Assembly: GCA_902595795.1 (NCBI GenBank)
Contig: CACJRK010000002.1
Location: forward strand, 33,608 to 97,607
DNA length: 64,000 nt
Source of the DNA: an uncultured Pelagibacteraceae bacterium
Lineage (GTDB): Bacteria; Pseudomonadota; Alphaproteobacteria; Pelagibacterales; Pelagibacteraceae
Reading direction: 5' to 3'
The position numbers were made by a program, and so were the translations under genes. Positions 41,245 through 51,481 of the stretch are shown here, piece by piece (within the stretch, counting starts at the first letter, position 1; each line of letters starts with the position of its first letter). The notes below the pieces were generated by a model, which saw nothing but the letters and a program-made list of their open reading frames with translations, was not told where the DNA came from and made no database searches.

Positions 41245-41281
41245 GAACTTTTATAGAACATTGTTTGTACGATATTTGTTC
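41245..41281. promoter_or_regulatory. candidate LexA/SOS operator array upstream of lexA
   Basis: GAAC-N7-GAAC-N7-GTAC-N7-GTTC at 41245/41256/41267/41278; GAACN7GAAC is the reverse complement of the alphaproteobacterial SOS box GTTCN7GTTC. Confidence 0.75.
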
Positions 41282-41283
41282 TT

Positions 41284-41961
41284 ATGCTAACAAAAAAACA
41301 AAAAAACCTACTTTTATTTATCAACAAGAAGTTGAGAAGTTCAGGTGTGTCTCCTTCTTATGAAGAGATGAAGCAATCACTTAATTTAAAATCTAAATCA
41401 GGAATTCACAGATTAATTAGTGCTTTAGAAGAAAGAGGATTTATTAAAAGGTTAGCTCACAAAGCAAGAGCTTTAGAAGTAATTAAATTACCAGAGACAG
41501 CTTCAGCAAATGATATTTATAACAGTTTTTCACCAAGCGTAATTAAAGGTGGATTAGATGAAGAACAAACTAATTCTGATGAAATTGAAGTTCCTGTTCT
41601 TGGAAAAATTGCTGCAGGAACACCTGTAGAAGCGATACAAAATGAAGTTTCAAGAATTCCCTTACCTAATAACTTAGAAAAAAATGGAGATTACTTTGGA
41701 TTGAAAGTTCAAGGTGACTCTATGATAGAAGCGGGTATTCATGAAGGTGATACGGTTATCATAAAAAGAACCGACACTGCTGATAATGGTAAAATTGTTG
41801 TTGCACTAATTGATGAACATGAGGCTATGTTAAAAAGAATTCGAAAAAAAGGTAAAGTTGTAGCACTCGAAAGTGCTAACAGGAACTATGAAACTAAGAT
41901 TTTTGGACCTGACAGAGTAAAAGTTCAAGGAGTTTTAGTATCTTTATATAGAAACTTCTAA
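41284..41961 (+). CDS. lexA: LexA repressor
   Basis: 225 aa; N-terminal wHTH, Ala-Gly cleavage region GKIAAGTPVEA, GDSMIEAGI Ser and ALIDEHEAMLKRI Lys dyad region. Confidence 0.96.
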   Translation: MLTKKQKNLLLFINKKLRSSGVSPSYEEMKQSLNLKSKSGIHRLISALEERGFIKRLAHKARALEVIKLPETASANDIYNSFSPSVIKGGLDEEQTNSDEIEVPVLGKIAAGTPVEAIQNEVSRIPLPNNLEKNGDYFGLKVQGDSMIEAGIHEGDTVIIKRTDTADNGKIVVALIDEHEAMLKRIRKKGKVVALESANRNYETKIFGPDRVKVQGVLVSLYRNF

Positions 41962-41983
41962 AAAAATAGTCTAAACAACATTG

Positions 41984-43381
41984 ATGTCAAAAATAGCAAC
42001 TCGTTTTGCTCCATCTCCTACTGGAGCTCTTCATATTGGAGGGGTTAGAACCGCTTTATTTAATTGGTTATTCTCTAAAAATCAAAAAGGGACATTTCAC
42101 CTAAGAATTGAAGATACTGATAAAGAAAGATCTAAGGATGAGCATAAAGTACAAATTATTAAATCATTAAAGTGGATAGGAATTGAGCATGATGGTGAAG
42201 AGTACATTCAGTCAAAAAAAATAGATGATCACATTAAAATTGCTAATGAATTATTAAAAAATGGTAATGCATATAAGTGCTACTGCTCTACAGAAGAAAT
42301 TGAAGAGCAAAAAAAAAGAGCTAAGCAAAAAAAGATTCCTTATATTTATAATAGAAAATGGAGAGATGCTGATGAAAAAGATGCTCCTAAAGATATAAAG
42401 CCTGTAATTAGATTTAAAAGTAAAATTGAAGGAAGTTCTAAACTTAATGATTTAGTTCAAGGAGATGTTGAGATTGAAAATAATACAATAGAAGACTTTA
42501 TAATTTTAAGAAATGATGGAACACCAACTTATAATTTATCTGCAACTGTTGACGATCATCAAATGGGAATGACACACATAATTAGAGGAGATGATCATAA
42601 GATAAATACTTTTAAACAAATGCAAATATACCAAGCAATGAATTGGGATGTTCCAGAATTTGCTCATATTCCATTAATTCATACAATTGAAGGTAAAAAA
42701 TTATCAAAAAGAGACAATGCTTCAACTTTGGATGATTACTCAAAAGTAGGTATAATGGCCGATGCACTAAGAAATTATCTGCTTAGACTTGGATGGTCAT
42801 ATCAAGATAAAGAAATCTTTACTTTAGAAGAAAGTATTAAGTACTTTAATTTAGAAGGTATTGGTAAATCACCGTCAAAACTAGATATTAGTAGAATATT
42901 ATCAATCAATGAGCACTATATAAAATCAATTGATGAGAATGATCTTTACAAAAATTTAGTTGAATATTGTAAAATCTATAAAGAAAAAATTAATAGTAAT
43001 AAAGAAACAAAAATTAAATCCTCATTATCATTTTTAAAAAATAAGGCAAAAACACTAGAAGATATTTATAATAATGCGAAATTTATTATTGATGATGAAA
43101 TTAATTATAATCAAGATGATTTTAAATTAATTGATGACAAAGCAAAAAAAATTATTTCAGAATTTAAGAAAGATCTTTCGGATATAGAAAAAATAAATAA
43201 AGCGAACTTAGAACCTATAGTTAATAATTTAATTAAAAAAAATGAAACAAATTTTAAGGGAGTTGGTCAACCAATACGAATAGCTTTAACAGGTTCAAAA
43301 TTTGGACCGGGTTTATATGATATAGTTATGTCCTTGGGCAAAGAAGAGGTTGGCAAAAGACTAGCTAAGATAATTTCTTAA
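41984..43381 (+). CDS. gltX: glutamyl-tRNA synthetase
   Basis: ATRFAPSPTGALHIGGVRTALFNW; KKLSKRDNAS. ATG at 41984 preferred to the TTG at 41981. Confidence 0.96.
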   Translation: MSKIATRFAPSPTGALHIGGVRTALFNWLFSKNQKGTFHLRIEDTDKERSKDEHKVQIIKSLKWIGIEHDGEEYIQSKKIDDHIKIANELLKNGNAYKCYCSTEEIEEQKKRAKQKKIPYIYNRKWRDADEKDAPKDIKPVIRFKSKIEGSSKLNDLVQGDVEIENNTIEDFIILRNDGTPTYNLSATVDDHQMGMTHIIRGDDHKINTFKQMQIYQAMNWDVPEFAHIPLIHTIEGKKLSKRDNASTLDDYSKVGIMADALRNYLLRLGWSYQDKEIFTLEESIKYFNLEGIGKSPSKLDISRILSINEHYIKSIDENDLYKNLVEYCKIYKEKINSNKETKIKSSLSFLKNKAKTLEDIYNNAKFIIDDEINYNQDDFKLIDDKAKKIISEFKKDLSDIEKINKANLEPIVNNLIKKNETNFKGVGQPIRIALTGSKFGPGLYDIVMSLGKEEVGKRLAKIIS

Positions 43382-44494
43382 AACTAGACAAGTTTCATCT
43401 GAAGAAGACGTTCTAGATCTAATACCTTCTAATGTTTTTGAACAATCATTTAATTGTTTGTTAATTAGCTCTGGATTTTTTAAAAAATAAATTACGGATT
43501 TATAGATTTCATTTGCGTTACATTCTTTTTGTAACAATTCAGGTATAACTTCACGATTATTAATTATATTTATAATATTCGCAAATTTTACATTGACTAA
43601 CATTTTGAATATAAAAAAATTTATAAAACTTAGTTTGTAAATAATTATAGATGGTATATTTAAACTACAAATTTGTAACGAAACAGTACCAGATTTAGAA
43701 ACAGCAAAAATTGAATTAGATAATATTTTATTTTTAATATTTTCTTCTGAAGCTACATCTACATTATCTATATTCAATTTTTTAATTAATGAAAAAATAA
43801 AATCTTTATTATCATCAGTTGCGTGAAAGTAAAAATGATATCCATCATGTCTTTTATTCATAAGCTTTATAAAATCAATTAAGATTGGTAATAATACATC
43901 TGTTTCAAATTTTCTGCTGCCTGGAAAAATAGATATAATTTTTTTATCTTTAGGAATTAAATTTTCAATTATAATATTATTATTTTCATTATTTTCAATT
44001 AGTGGGTGACCAACAAAAGTATTTTTTATATTTTCTTCATCAAAGTATTTTTTTTCAAAATTAAATAATAAAATTATATGATCAATAAACTTCTTGATCT
44101 TTTTAACTCTATTTTTTCTCCAAATCCAAACTTGAGGAGCTACATAGTGAATTGTTTTAATATTATTGTTAATTTTTTTTACTTTTTCAGCCACCCTCAT
44201 TGTAAAATCAGGACTATCAACAGAAAATAAAATATCAGGATTAAATTTTATTATTTCATTAACTGTTTGATCAATTTTTTTTCTTATTTTAAATAAATTA
44301 AGAACAACACTCGTAAAACCAAGAAAAGTAATTTCACTTAAATTAAAAATTGATTTAATGCCTATTTTTTTTAAATGATTTCCTCCTACACATAAATATT
44401 CAATATCTGGACTTTGAGACTTTAGCTTTGAAATAACAGTTGAAGCTAATTTATCTCCTGATGGTTCACCTGTTAGTATAAAAATTTTTTTCAT
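43361..44494 (-). CDS. lpxB: lipid-A-disaccharide synthase
   Basis: 377 aa; ILTGEPSGDKLASTVI, HYVAPQVWIWRKNRVKKI, FVGHPLIE, IFPGSRKFE. Confidence 0.95.
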   Translation of the reverse strand: MKKIFILTGEPSGDKLASTVISKLKSQSPDIEYLCVGGNHLKKIGIKSIFNLSEITFLGFTSVVLNLFKIRKKIDQTVNEIIKFNPDILFSVDSPDFTMRVAEKVKKINNNIKTIHYVAPQVWIWRKNRVKKIKKFIDHIILLFNFEKKYFDEENIKNTFVGHPLIENNENNNIIIENLIPKDKKIISIFPGSRKFETDVLLPILIDFIKLMNKRHDGYHFYFHATDDNKDFIFSLIKKLNIDNVDVASEENIKNKILSNSIFAVSKSGTVSLQICSLNIPSIIIYKLSFINFFIFKMLVNVKFANIINIINNREVIPELLQKECNANEIYKSVIYFLKNPELINKQLNDCSKTLEGIRSRTSSSDETCLVLRNYLS

Positions 44495-45276
44495 ATAATA
44501 TAAATAAATATCTTGTTTTTATTTGCAAAATTAATGCATTTATTTTTATTTAAACAAATATTTTTTTTAGACCGCATAACTACACCCTTTAATTTATATT
44601 TTTTTATATCTTTTAAAGTTTGTAAACCTATTGTTGGTAAATCCATTCTTAGATCTTGCTTCTTTTTAGGAAGTTTTATTAAAATTCCACCTGTTTTTTT
44701 TTTTAATTTTGATAACATTTTTTTTGTTCCTTCTCTTCCTTCTTTGGCTAAAATTTTATGATCTTTAACAACAAGTGCTTGCACATGATCTAAACTTTTT
44801 GTTTTATTGAAAAAAACTTTACCTTTTTTTATTGAAATAAAGTCCTGTTTATTAGGTTTCAATTTGGTATAAATTCCTTTTTTTAATGATAGCTCTGGGT
44901 TAAAAAATATAGAACTTATAACTTTAATTCCTTCTTTATTTAAAATATTTATAATTGATTTAATAATTGCTGCATCACCTATTTTCGCTGCTTTAATAAC
45001 TCCTGGCATATAATAAATCCCTTTAAAATCTAATCTTAAAGATGAAAAATTCGGTTTTGCAATTTTTCCAGCAAATAAAACTTTTTTACATTTTTTTTGT
45101 TTTATAAGATCTATTATTGCTCCAAATTTTCCAATACTTATTCTGAAAGAATTTTTATCTTTTTGAAATTTATTATTTTTTGAAAAATCAATTATAAAAT
45201 ATTTTTTATGTAATTTTTTTATTTTGTTAAGTACTATTTGTGAAAAATCTGTGTCACCTAAAAATAATCCAATCAT
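44491..45276 (-). CDS. lpxI: UDP-2,3-diacylglucosamine pyrophosphatase LpxI
   Basis: 261 aa, DUF1009/LpxI-type: DLPTIGLQTLKDIKKYKLKGVVMRSKKN; located between lpxB and lpxA. Confidence 0.88.
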   Translation of the reverse strand: MIGLFLGDTDFSQIVLNKIKKLHKKYFIIDFSKNNKFQKDKNSFRISIGKFGAIIDLIKQKKCKKVLFAGKIAKPNFSSLRLDFKGIYYMPGVIKAAKIGDAAIIKSIINILNKEGIKVISSIFFNPELSLKKGIYTKLKPNKQDFISIKKGKVFFNKTKSLDHVQALVVKDHKILAKEGREGTKKMLSKLKKKTGGILIKLPKKKQDLRMDLPTIGLQTLKDIKKYKLKGVVMRSKKNICLNKNKCINFANKNKIFIYII

Positions 45277-45277
45277 T

Positions 45278-46060
45278 TTATTTAAAAAATGGGGTACAAA
45301 TTGGTCTTTTTTTATCCTTTTCTATAAAGTTAATAATCTCTTTAACTAATTCATTAGCTCTATACTCATCTGATAAATTTTTTAAATTATCAGTTAAATT
45401 TTCACTTTTAAAAATTTCTTTATAAGCATCACTTAAAATCATTATTTTCTTGTTAGGAATATTATTTCTTCTCAAACCTATTAGATTTAGTCCTTGTAAT
45501 ACACTCCTATTTCCATGAACTATTCCATAAGGTATTATGTCTCTTACTACACCGCACATACCACCAATCATTGCTGATTTACCTACTCTTGTAAATTGTT
45601 GCACAGCTGAATTTCCTCCAATTATTGCGTTATCATCTATATGGGCATGACCTCCTAAAGGAACATTGTTGGCTAAAATAACATTATCACCAACTAAACA
45701 ATCATGGGCGATGTGGGCTGAAACCATAAATAAGCAATTGTTACCTACCCTAGTTAATCCACCTCCACCTTTCGTACCTGGGTTAATAGTCACGTATTCT
45801 CTTATTTTATTATTATCACCAATCTCTAATTTTGTTTCTTCACCCTGAAATTTTAAATCCTGCGGATCATTTCCAATAGAAGCAAATGGATAAATTATAT
45901 TTTTTTTTCCGATTTTTGTGTTTCCTGTAATAATAACATGAGACTGAATTTCTGTTTCTTCGTCTATTTGTACATTAGGTCCAACTACAACATAAGGACC
46001 AATTTTTACATTATTAGAAATTTTTGCATTTTTATCAATTATTGCAGTCTTATGTATCAT
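45278..46060 (-). CDS. lpxA: UDP-N-acetylglucosamine acyltransferase
   Basis: 260 aa hexapeptide repeats; HVIITGNTKIGKKNIIYPFASIGNDPQDLKF. Confidence 0.96.
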   Translation of the reverse strand: MIHKTAIIDKNAKISNNVKIGPYVVVGPNVQIDEETEIQSHVIITGNTKIGKKNIIYPFASIGNDPQDLKFQGEETKLEIGDNNKIREYVTINPGTKGGGGLTRVGNNCLFMVSAHIAHDCLVGDNVILANNVPLGGHAHIDDNAIIGGNSAVQQFTRVGKSAMIGGMCGVVRDIIPYGIVHGNRSVLQGLNLIGLRRNNIPNKKIMILSDAYKEIFKSENLTDNLKNLSDEYRANELVKEIINFIEKDKKRPICTPFFK

Positions 46061-47040
46061 GATTTATTGTCTCTTAAAAATTCTCTAATATTTTTTGCTG
46101 GATAACCCATCACTTTAGAATTATCGGGAATGTTTCTTATTACACCTGATCCACCTCCTATCTCTACATTGTCCCCAATTTTTAAGTGTCCTGAAATACC
46201 AGCTTGTCCACCAATTTTAACATTTTTACCAATGAATGAGCTTCCTGCTATTCCAACTTGGCCCGCTAAAATTGAATTTTCACCTATTTTGACATTATGA
46301 GCAATGTGAATTTGGTTATCTAAGTAAGTATTTTTTCCTATAACTGTGTTAGACATTGAACCTCTGTCAATAGTGGCCCCACACCCAATTTCACAATTAT
46401 CATCAATTAAAACTGTTCCAATATGCGGGTATCTTAAATTTTTATTCTTAATTGGAAAAAAACCAAAGCCATGTTTTCCAATTACACAATTATCTAATAT
46501 TTTAACATTGTTTTTAATTAAGGTGTTTCTAATTATGTTGTTTGAACCTATAGAACAGTTATCTCCAATAACAACATTCTTTTCTATAATTGTGTTATGT
46601 CCAATTTTACAATTAATTCCAATTGAAACATTTCTTCCTATTAAAATATTTTTACCAAAACTAACTTTGTCTTTAAATTTTGTATCTTCAATATTTATTG
46701 TGGTTTCATCAAAATCATCATTTATAGAATCTGGATAAAATATTGAGGTAATTTTTGATGTAGAAACCAAAACATTTTCAACAACTATAGCTGTACAATT
46801 TTTTGGTAATTCATTTTTTAAAGCTTCGGTAGTTAAGCATAAAGATGCTTTAGTTTTTTTCGCAACATCTTTATATTTTTTTGAGTGAAAAAAGCTTATA
46901 TCATTTTTGCCAGATGATATTAGGTCCTTGATATCTTGGATTTCTTGATCCTTATTTAATTTATCATCATTCAAATTAAGAGATTTGATTATATCTATAA
47001 TTTTTATTGGTCCATGATTTTTAAAAAAAGGATTTGACAT
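46057..47040 (-). CDS. lpxD: UDP-3-O-acylglucosamine N-acyltransferase
   Basis: Hexapeptide repeats; KHGFGF, DNQIHIAHNVKIG, GYPAKNIREFLRD. MSNPFFKNHG start (47040) preferred to 47055. Confidence 0.94.
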   Translation of the reverse strand: MSNPFFKNHGPIKIIDIIKSLNLNDDKLNKDQEIQDIKDLISSGKNDISFFHSKKYKDVAKKTKASLCLTTEALKNELPKNCTAIVVENVLVSTSKITSIFYPDSINDDFDETTINIEDTKFKDKVSFGKNILIGRNVSIGINCKIGHNTIIEKNVVIGDNCSIGSNNIIRNTLIKNNVKILDNCVIGKHGFGFFPIKNKNLRYPHIGTVLIDDNCEIGCGATIDRGSMSNTVIGKNTYLDNQIHIAHNVKIGENSILAGQVGIAGSSFIGKNVKIGGQAGISGHLKIGDNVEIGGGSGVIRNIPDNSKVMGYPAKNIREFLRDNKS

Positions 47041-47091
47041 AATTGCTTTTAACAAAGCATTAAAAAAAAAGTTATCAATATTTATTGCTAT

Positions 47092-47538
47092 TTATTTCTT
47101 ATCTACAATAGTGGCAGACCATATAGCATCAGCCATTTTTTTATCTTTTACAAAAGCTTCACCTTTATATTTCCAAACTTTTCCGTGTGATCTAATTGCT
47201 TCAATTTTAAGTAAGAGTTTACAATCAGGCATAACTGGATTCCTAAACCTGGCTTTTTCAACACCCATCAGAAAAACAAGTTTATTTTTGTATGTTTCTT
47301 TATCAATACCATGAGCTGTTAGTGCGGCAGCTGTTTGACCAAAAGCTTCTACAATTAAAACACCGGGCATAACTGGTTGATCTGGAAAATGACCTTGAAC
47401 AAAAAAACTATCCTTTTTTACTTGGACAACACCTGTGGCTGAAGTTAATTTTTTAATATCATAAAGTTCTTCAATTAAAAGCATTGGTTCTCTATGAGGT
47501 AACAAGTTTTTAATTTGATTTTTATCTAATCTGTCCAT
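47092..47538 (-). CDS. fabZ: 3-hydroxyacyl-[acyl-carrier-protein] dehydratase FabZ
   Basis: 148 aa; LLPHREPMLLI, VQGHFPDQPVMPGVLIVEAFGQTAA. Confidence 0.97.
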   Translation of the reverse strand: MDRLDKNQIKNLLPHREPMLLIEELYDIKKLTSATGVVQVKKDSFFVQGHFPDQPVMPGVLIVEAFGQTAAALTAHGIDKETYKNKLVFLMGVEKARFRNPVMPDCKLLLKIEAIRSHGKVWKYKGEAFVKDKKMADAIWSATIVDKK

Positions 47539-48068
47539 TATTCGTTTATTTTAAAGTTTTGTATATTTTTATTTATATTTTCTATAACGATTTGTGTAAT
47601 GTCATAATTAGATTTTGCAATAAATATATTTTTTTTTTCAAATAAAATATCTATAGAATTGTCCTCCATAATTTTTTCTATTATTGGATTAACTAGTTTA
47701 AAAAAACGTAGGATTTCTGTATTTCTAATTTTTTTCAGATTTTCAATATCTTGATTTTTTACATTTTTAAAATTATCAACTTTTTTTTTAAAATTATTAA
47801 CATTTTTATTATATTCCTCATTTGAAATTATATTTTTTGTACTTAAAATCTTCTTTTCTTCTTCTTTTAACTTTAATTCATCGTTTTTTAATTTTTTAAG
47901 TTTTTTTTCTTCGATTTCTTTAAGTTGTAAAAAAAGAAATTTTGAAGGTTTTGACTCTGACAAAATCAAATCTACATCGATATAAGCTATTTTATTATCA
48001 GCAAATGAATATGATGAAACAAAAAAAATACAAATAATAATAAAAAAAAAATTTACAAATTTTTGCAT
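47538..48068 (-). CDS. OmpH/Skp family periplasmic chaperone
   Basis: 176 aa; signal peptide, coiled-coil Lys/Glu-rich; between bamA and fabZ. Confidence 0.85.
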   Translation of the reverse strand: MQKFVNFFFIIICIFFVSSYSFADNKIAYIDVDLILSESKPSKFLFLQLKEIEEKKLKKLKNDELKLKEEEKKILSTKNIISNEEYNKNVNNFKKKVDNFKNVKNQDIENLKKIRNTEILRFFKLVNPIIEKIMEDNSIDILFEKKNIFIAKSNYDITQIVIENINKNIQNFKINE

Positions 48069-50311
48069 TAAAATGTAGTTCCTAGTTGAAATCTAAAAGT
48101 TTCTGTTTTGTCAGTATCTTTTTTTGTTATAGGAAGAGATAATGAAAAATTTAAAGGTCCAATTGGTGTGAACCAGTCTAATGCTATACCTGTAGAACTT
48201 CTTATAGTACCATCGTCATCTAAACTACTATCATAATCTACCCCCCAAAGATTGGCTGCATCAAGAAAAAATAAAAAATCTATATTCTGAGATTCTTCAA
48301 AAATTTGCGGCATAGTTGAAGAAAAATTCATTGCTGCTGCGTAATTACCACCAATAAAATCTTCTCCATCTTTAGGTCCAACTCTTCCAGCTTCAAAACC
48401 TCTTAATTTCCTTGATGGTATATTTATTCTTTCTGATAATTTAATATCATCATTTGTTATTGAGTTTGCAGTTTTCAACATCAATGAAAATGTAGATATA
48501 TTTCGATCAAATAAGTCAAAATAATGTGAATAATTGTAAAGATTTTTTAAAGTATTTTTTTCACTTATAATAGGTAGATCTAAAGAATAATATGATTTAA
48601 ATCCAGATGATGTTTGAAATTTTTGATTTCTTTTATCATAATTGAAATCAAAATTTAAAAAAGAATCCCAGTAATTTCCTTTTTGATTTTGTTGTGACTT
48701 TGATGCAGTACTATCTGTTTTTATTACTTCATAAAAATTAGATGTTCCTACTCCCAATCTAAAGTCGTCTAAATACTCAAAATTAGTGCCGATATCAATT
48801 CCTGTTTTATTTGATTTGTAACCAAACTTTTCCATATTATCATTTTCTATAGCTAAAAAACTAACATATAAAGATTTATCACTATTTCTATAATTGGGGT
48901 TATTTAGAGAAAACTTTCCTTTAAAAGACTCTTCCGTCAATAAAAAATTACTATCAAGAGAAACACCTTTTCCAATAAAATTATTTTCTTTTATACCAAA
49001 ACCTATAGATCCACCAGACGTTCCAATACCAGCGGTAGCAGAAATTTCACCTGTTGGTTTTTCTTCAATAAAAATATCTAATATATTTGTATTTAAATCA
49101 TCGTTTTCAGAAACATTATAATTTACAGTTTTAAAAAAATTTAAGCTTTTTATATTGTTAATTGATTTATTAAATAAAATTTCATTAAATGGGTCTCCTT
49201 CGTCCAGCTCCAATTGATTACGTATTACACTTTCTTCAGTAACTGAATTACCATATATATTAATTTTTTTTACATAAATCTTTTCAGTTTCGTTTATCTT
49301 AAATGTTAAGTTAATTTTATCTAAAACTAAATTTTCTAGTACTGTTGCATTTATAAATTGATATTGTTCTAATGCAGTAATTTTATCAATTTCATTTAAA
49401 ATTTTACTTATTATATTTATAGAATATGGTTCATTTTTAACTTTTTTAAATAAATTATTTATATTTTCAAAATTTTCTTTTTCAAAATCAACCGGTAATT
49501 CTAATTTAAGGTCACCAAAATAAATTTTGTTTTTTGCATCAATATTAAAAATTAATTCAAATTCATTATTGTTAATTAATCTTGCAAATGACGAGTTAAT
49601 TGAAACATTGTAATAACCATTATTTAAATAATAATTTTTTAATAATCTTTGATCTATATCAACTAAACTAGGATTTAAATATTTTTTACCTGAAATAAAT
49701 TTCCAATATTTGTATTCAGTGCTAGCTATTAATCTTTTAAGTTTGCTGTCCTTAAAAATTTTATTACCAATAAATGATATCTTTTTAATTTTAGCTTTTT
49801 CACCTAATTCAATATTAAAATTTATACTAACAAGATTTTCATCTAAACTTTCTACTGTTATTTCAATATTAGAATCGTAATAACCTATTTCTTTTATTTT
49901 TTTAGATAATCTATTTTTTTCATTCTCAAGTGTAATTAAGTTATATGGTGATTTTTCTCTAATTAATTTTTCAGAATTAATTTCTTGTAATAAAGATTTT
50001 GATTTGATTCCAATATAATTAATATTCTGTATAATAGGGTATTCTTTTACAGAAATAGTTAAAGTATTTTTTTCAAATGAAACTTTTACATCTTCAAAAA
50101 AAGTAGTTTCATATAAATCTTTTAATATTGAATTAAGTTTTGTATCTGAGATCTCATCTTCTAATTCAATATTAGAAAACATTAGAATTGTTTTATTTGA
50201 TATACGCTCATTTCCTTTGATTGAAATTTTATTAATAATTTCAGAATAAACAGATGTTGAAAAAAATATACAAAATAGAGTGATTTTAAGAATGGTAACT
50301 AATATATTCAT
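48068..50311 (-). CDS. bamA: outer membrane assembly factor BamA
   Basis: 747 aa; POTRA repeats, RKLRGFEAGRVGP, C-terminal beta-signal FRFQLGTTF. Confidence 0.95.
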   Translation of the reverse strand: MNILVTILKITLFCIFFSTSVYSEIINKISIKGNERISNKTILMFSNIELEDEISDTKLNSILKDLYETTFFEDVKVSFEKNTLTISVKEYPIIQNINYIGIKSKSLLQEINSEKLIREKSPYNLITLENEKNRLSKKIKEIGYYDSNIEITVESLDENLVSINFNIELGEKAKIKKISFIGNKIFKDSKLKRLIASTEYKYWKFISGKKYLNPSLVDIDQRLLKNYYLNNGYYNVSINSSFARLINNNEFELIFNIDAKNKIYFGDLKLELPVDFEKENFENINNLFKKVKNEPYSINIISKILNEIDKITALEQYQFINATVLENLVLDKINLTFKINETEKIYVKKINIYGNSVTEESVIRNQLELDEGDPFNEILFNKSINNIKSLNFFKTVNYNVSENDDLNTNILDIFIEEKPTGEISATAGIGTSGGSIGFGIKENNFIGKGVSLDSNFLLTEESFKGKFSLNNPNYRNSDKSLYVSFLAIENDNMEKFGYKSNKTGIDIGTNFEYLDDFRLGVGTSNFYEVIKTDSTASKSQQNQKGNYWDSFLNFDFNYDKRNQKFQTSSGFKSYYSLDLPIISEKNTLKNLYNYSHYFDLFDRNISTFSLMLKTANSITNDDIKLSERINIPSRKLRGFEAGRVGPKDGEDFIGGNYAAAMNFSSTMPQIFEESQNIDFLFFLDAANLWGVDYDSSLDDDGTIRSSTGIALDWFTPIGPLNFSLSLPITKKDTDKTETFRFQLGTTF

Positions 50312-50317
50312 AATTAT

Positions 50318-51481
50318 TTATACACTCAATTTGCTGATTTTTAAACGAACATATGAATTTAGTTTTTCGATAGTATTAATTTTTTTTGGTTTTATTAATT
50401 TATATTTTGCGAATTCAGGCAAAGTTATAAAGCTATAAATTTTATTAGACAATTCGTTAAATTTTATTTTATTATTTAAATATAATTGTACAAACGCATC
50501 ATTAGTTGCAACAATAACTGTTTCAAACAAAGATTCTGAATTGGGTAATTTAGATAAAATTTTAATTAAAGGAAATTTTTTTTTATTAATTTTTTGAAAA
50601 TTAAGGTTGTTTAATTTATTAATATCTAATTCTTTAGTTTTTAAAATAAAATTTTTTTTGAATAATAAAGAATTGTAAATTGGTATTTTCATATCAGTAT
50701 CATGTGCTATAATTTTAATCATACCATCATTAAACTTTAATAAAGCATGAACATAAGATTTTGGATGAATTAAAATTTTCAATTTTTTGTAAGGTATATT
50801 AAATATTTTTTTGGCTTCAATAACTTCAAAAACTTTATTCATTAAGGTAGCAGAATCAATTGATATTTTTTTTCCCATTTTCCAATTAGGATGTTTTAAA
50901 ACATCTGAAATTTTAATATTTTTAAATTTGCTCAAAGGAACATTATGCAATGGGCCACCCGAGGCTGTTAAATAAATGCTATTTACATTAAAATTTAAAT
51001 TATTTTTTAAAGCATAGTTTATAGAAAAGTGTTCAGAATCTACGGGAATAAATTTAGTATTATTTTTTTTAAGTTCTGCATTTAAAATATTCCAACCACA
51101 AATAATAGTTTCTTTATTTGCAATAGCAATAGATTTTGTATACTTTATAATATTAACTGTTGGGCTCAGACCCTCTAAACCTGAAATCGAACACATTGCA
51201 TAGTCTATTTTTTTTTTAAAAATTTTATTATATGACTGAAAATTATTAAAAATATTTACTTTTTTTGAAATATTATTTTGTTTTAATTTTATAAAACTAT
51301 TTTTATTTGTAATAATTAAATTTTTAACATTTAATATTTTAGCCTGCCTTATTAATTCATTATAATTTTTATTAGCAGTTAATAAAACTATTTCAAAATT
51401 TTTTATATCTTTTTTTAAAATCTTGATTAATGTTTTTCCAATTGATCCTGTTGAACCTAATATTGCAATTTTGTTTTTCAT
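50318..51481 (-). CDS. dxr: 1-deoxy-D-xylulose 5-phosphate reductoisomerase
   Basis: 387 aa; AILGSTGSIGKTLIKIL, ANKETIICGW, PVDSEHF, LTASGGP, HPNWKMGKKISIDSATLMNK. Confidence 0.97.
   Translation of the reverse strand: MKNKIAILGSTGSIGKTLIKILKKDIKNFEIVLLTANKNYNELIRQAKILNVKNLIITNKNSFIKLKQNNISKKVNIFNNFQSYNKIFKKKIDYAMCSISGLEGLSPTVNIIKYTKSIAIANKETIICGWNILNAELKKNNTKFIPVDSEHFSINYALKNNLNFNVNSIYLTASGGPLHNVPLSKFKNIKISDVLKHPNWKMGKKISIDSATLMNKVFEVIEAKKIFNIPYKKLKILIHPKSYVHALLKFNDGMIKIIAHDTDMKIPIYNSLLFKKNFILKTKELDINKLNNLNFQKINKKKFPLIKILSKLPNSESLFETVIVATNDAFVQLYLNNKIKFNELSNKIYSFITLPEFAKYKLIKPKKINTIEKLNSYVRLKISKLSV

Noticed and set aside
46346-46738. 130-aa plus-strand ORF rich in Pro/Ile/Leu
   Set aside because: Complement of lpxD hexapeptide repeats; periodicity comes from the left-handed beta-helix coding repeats.
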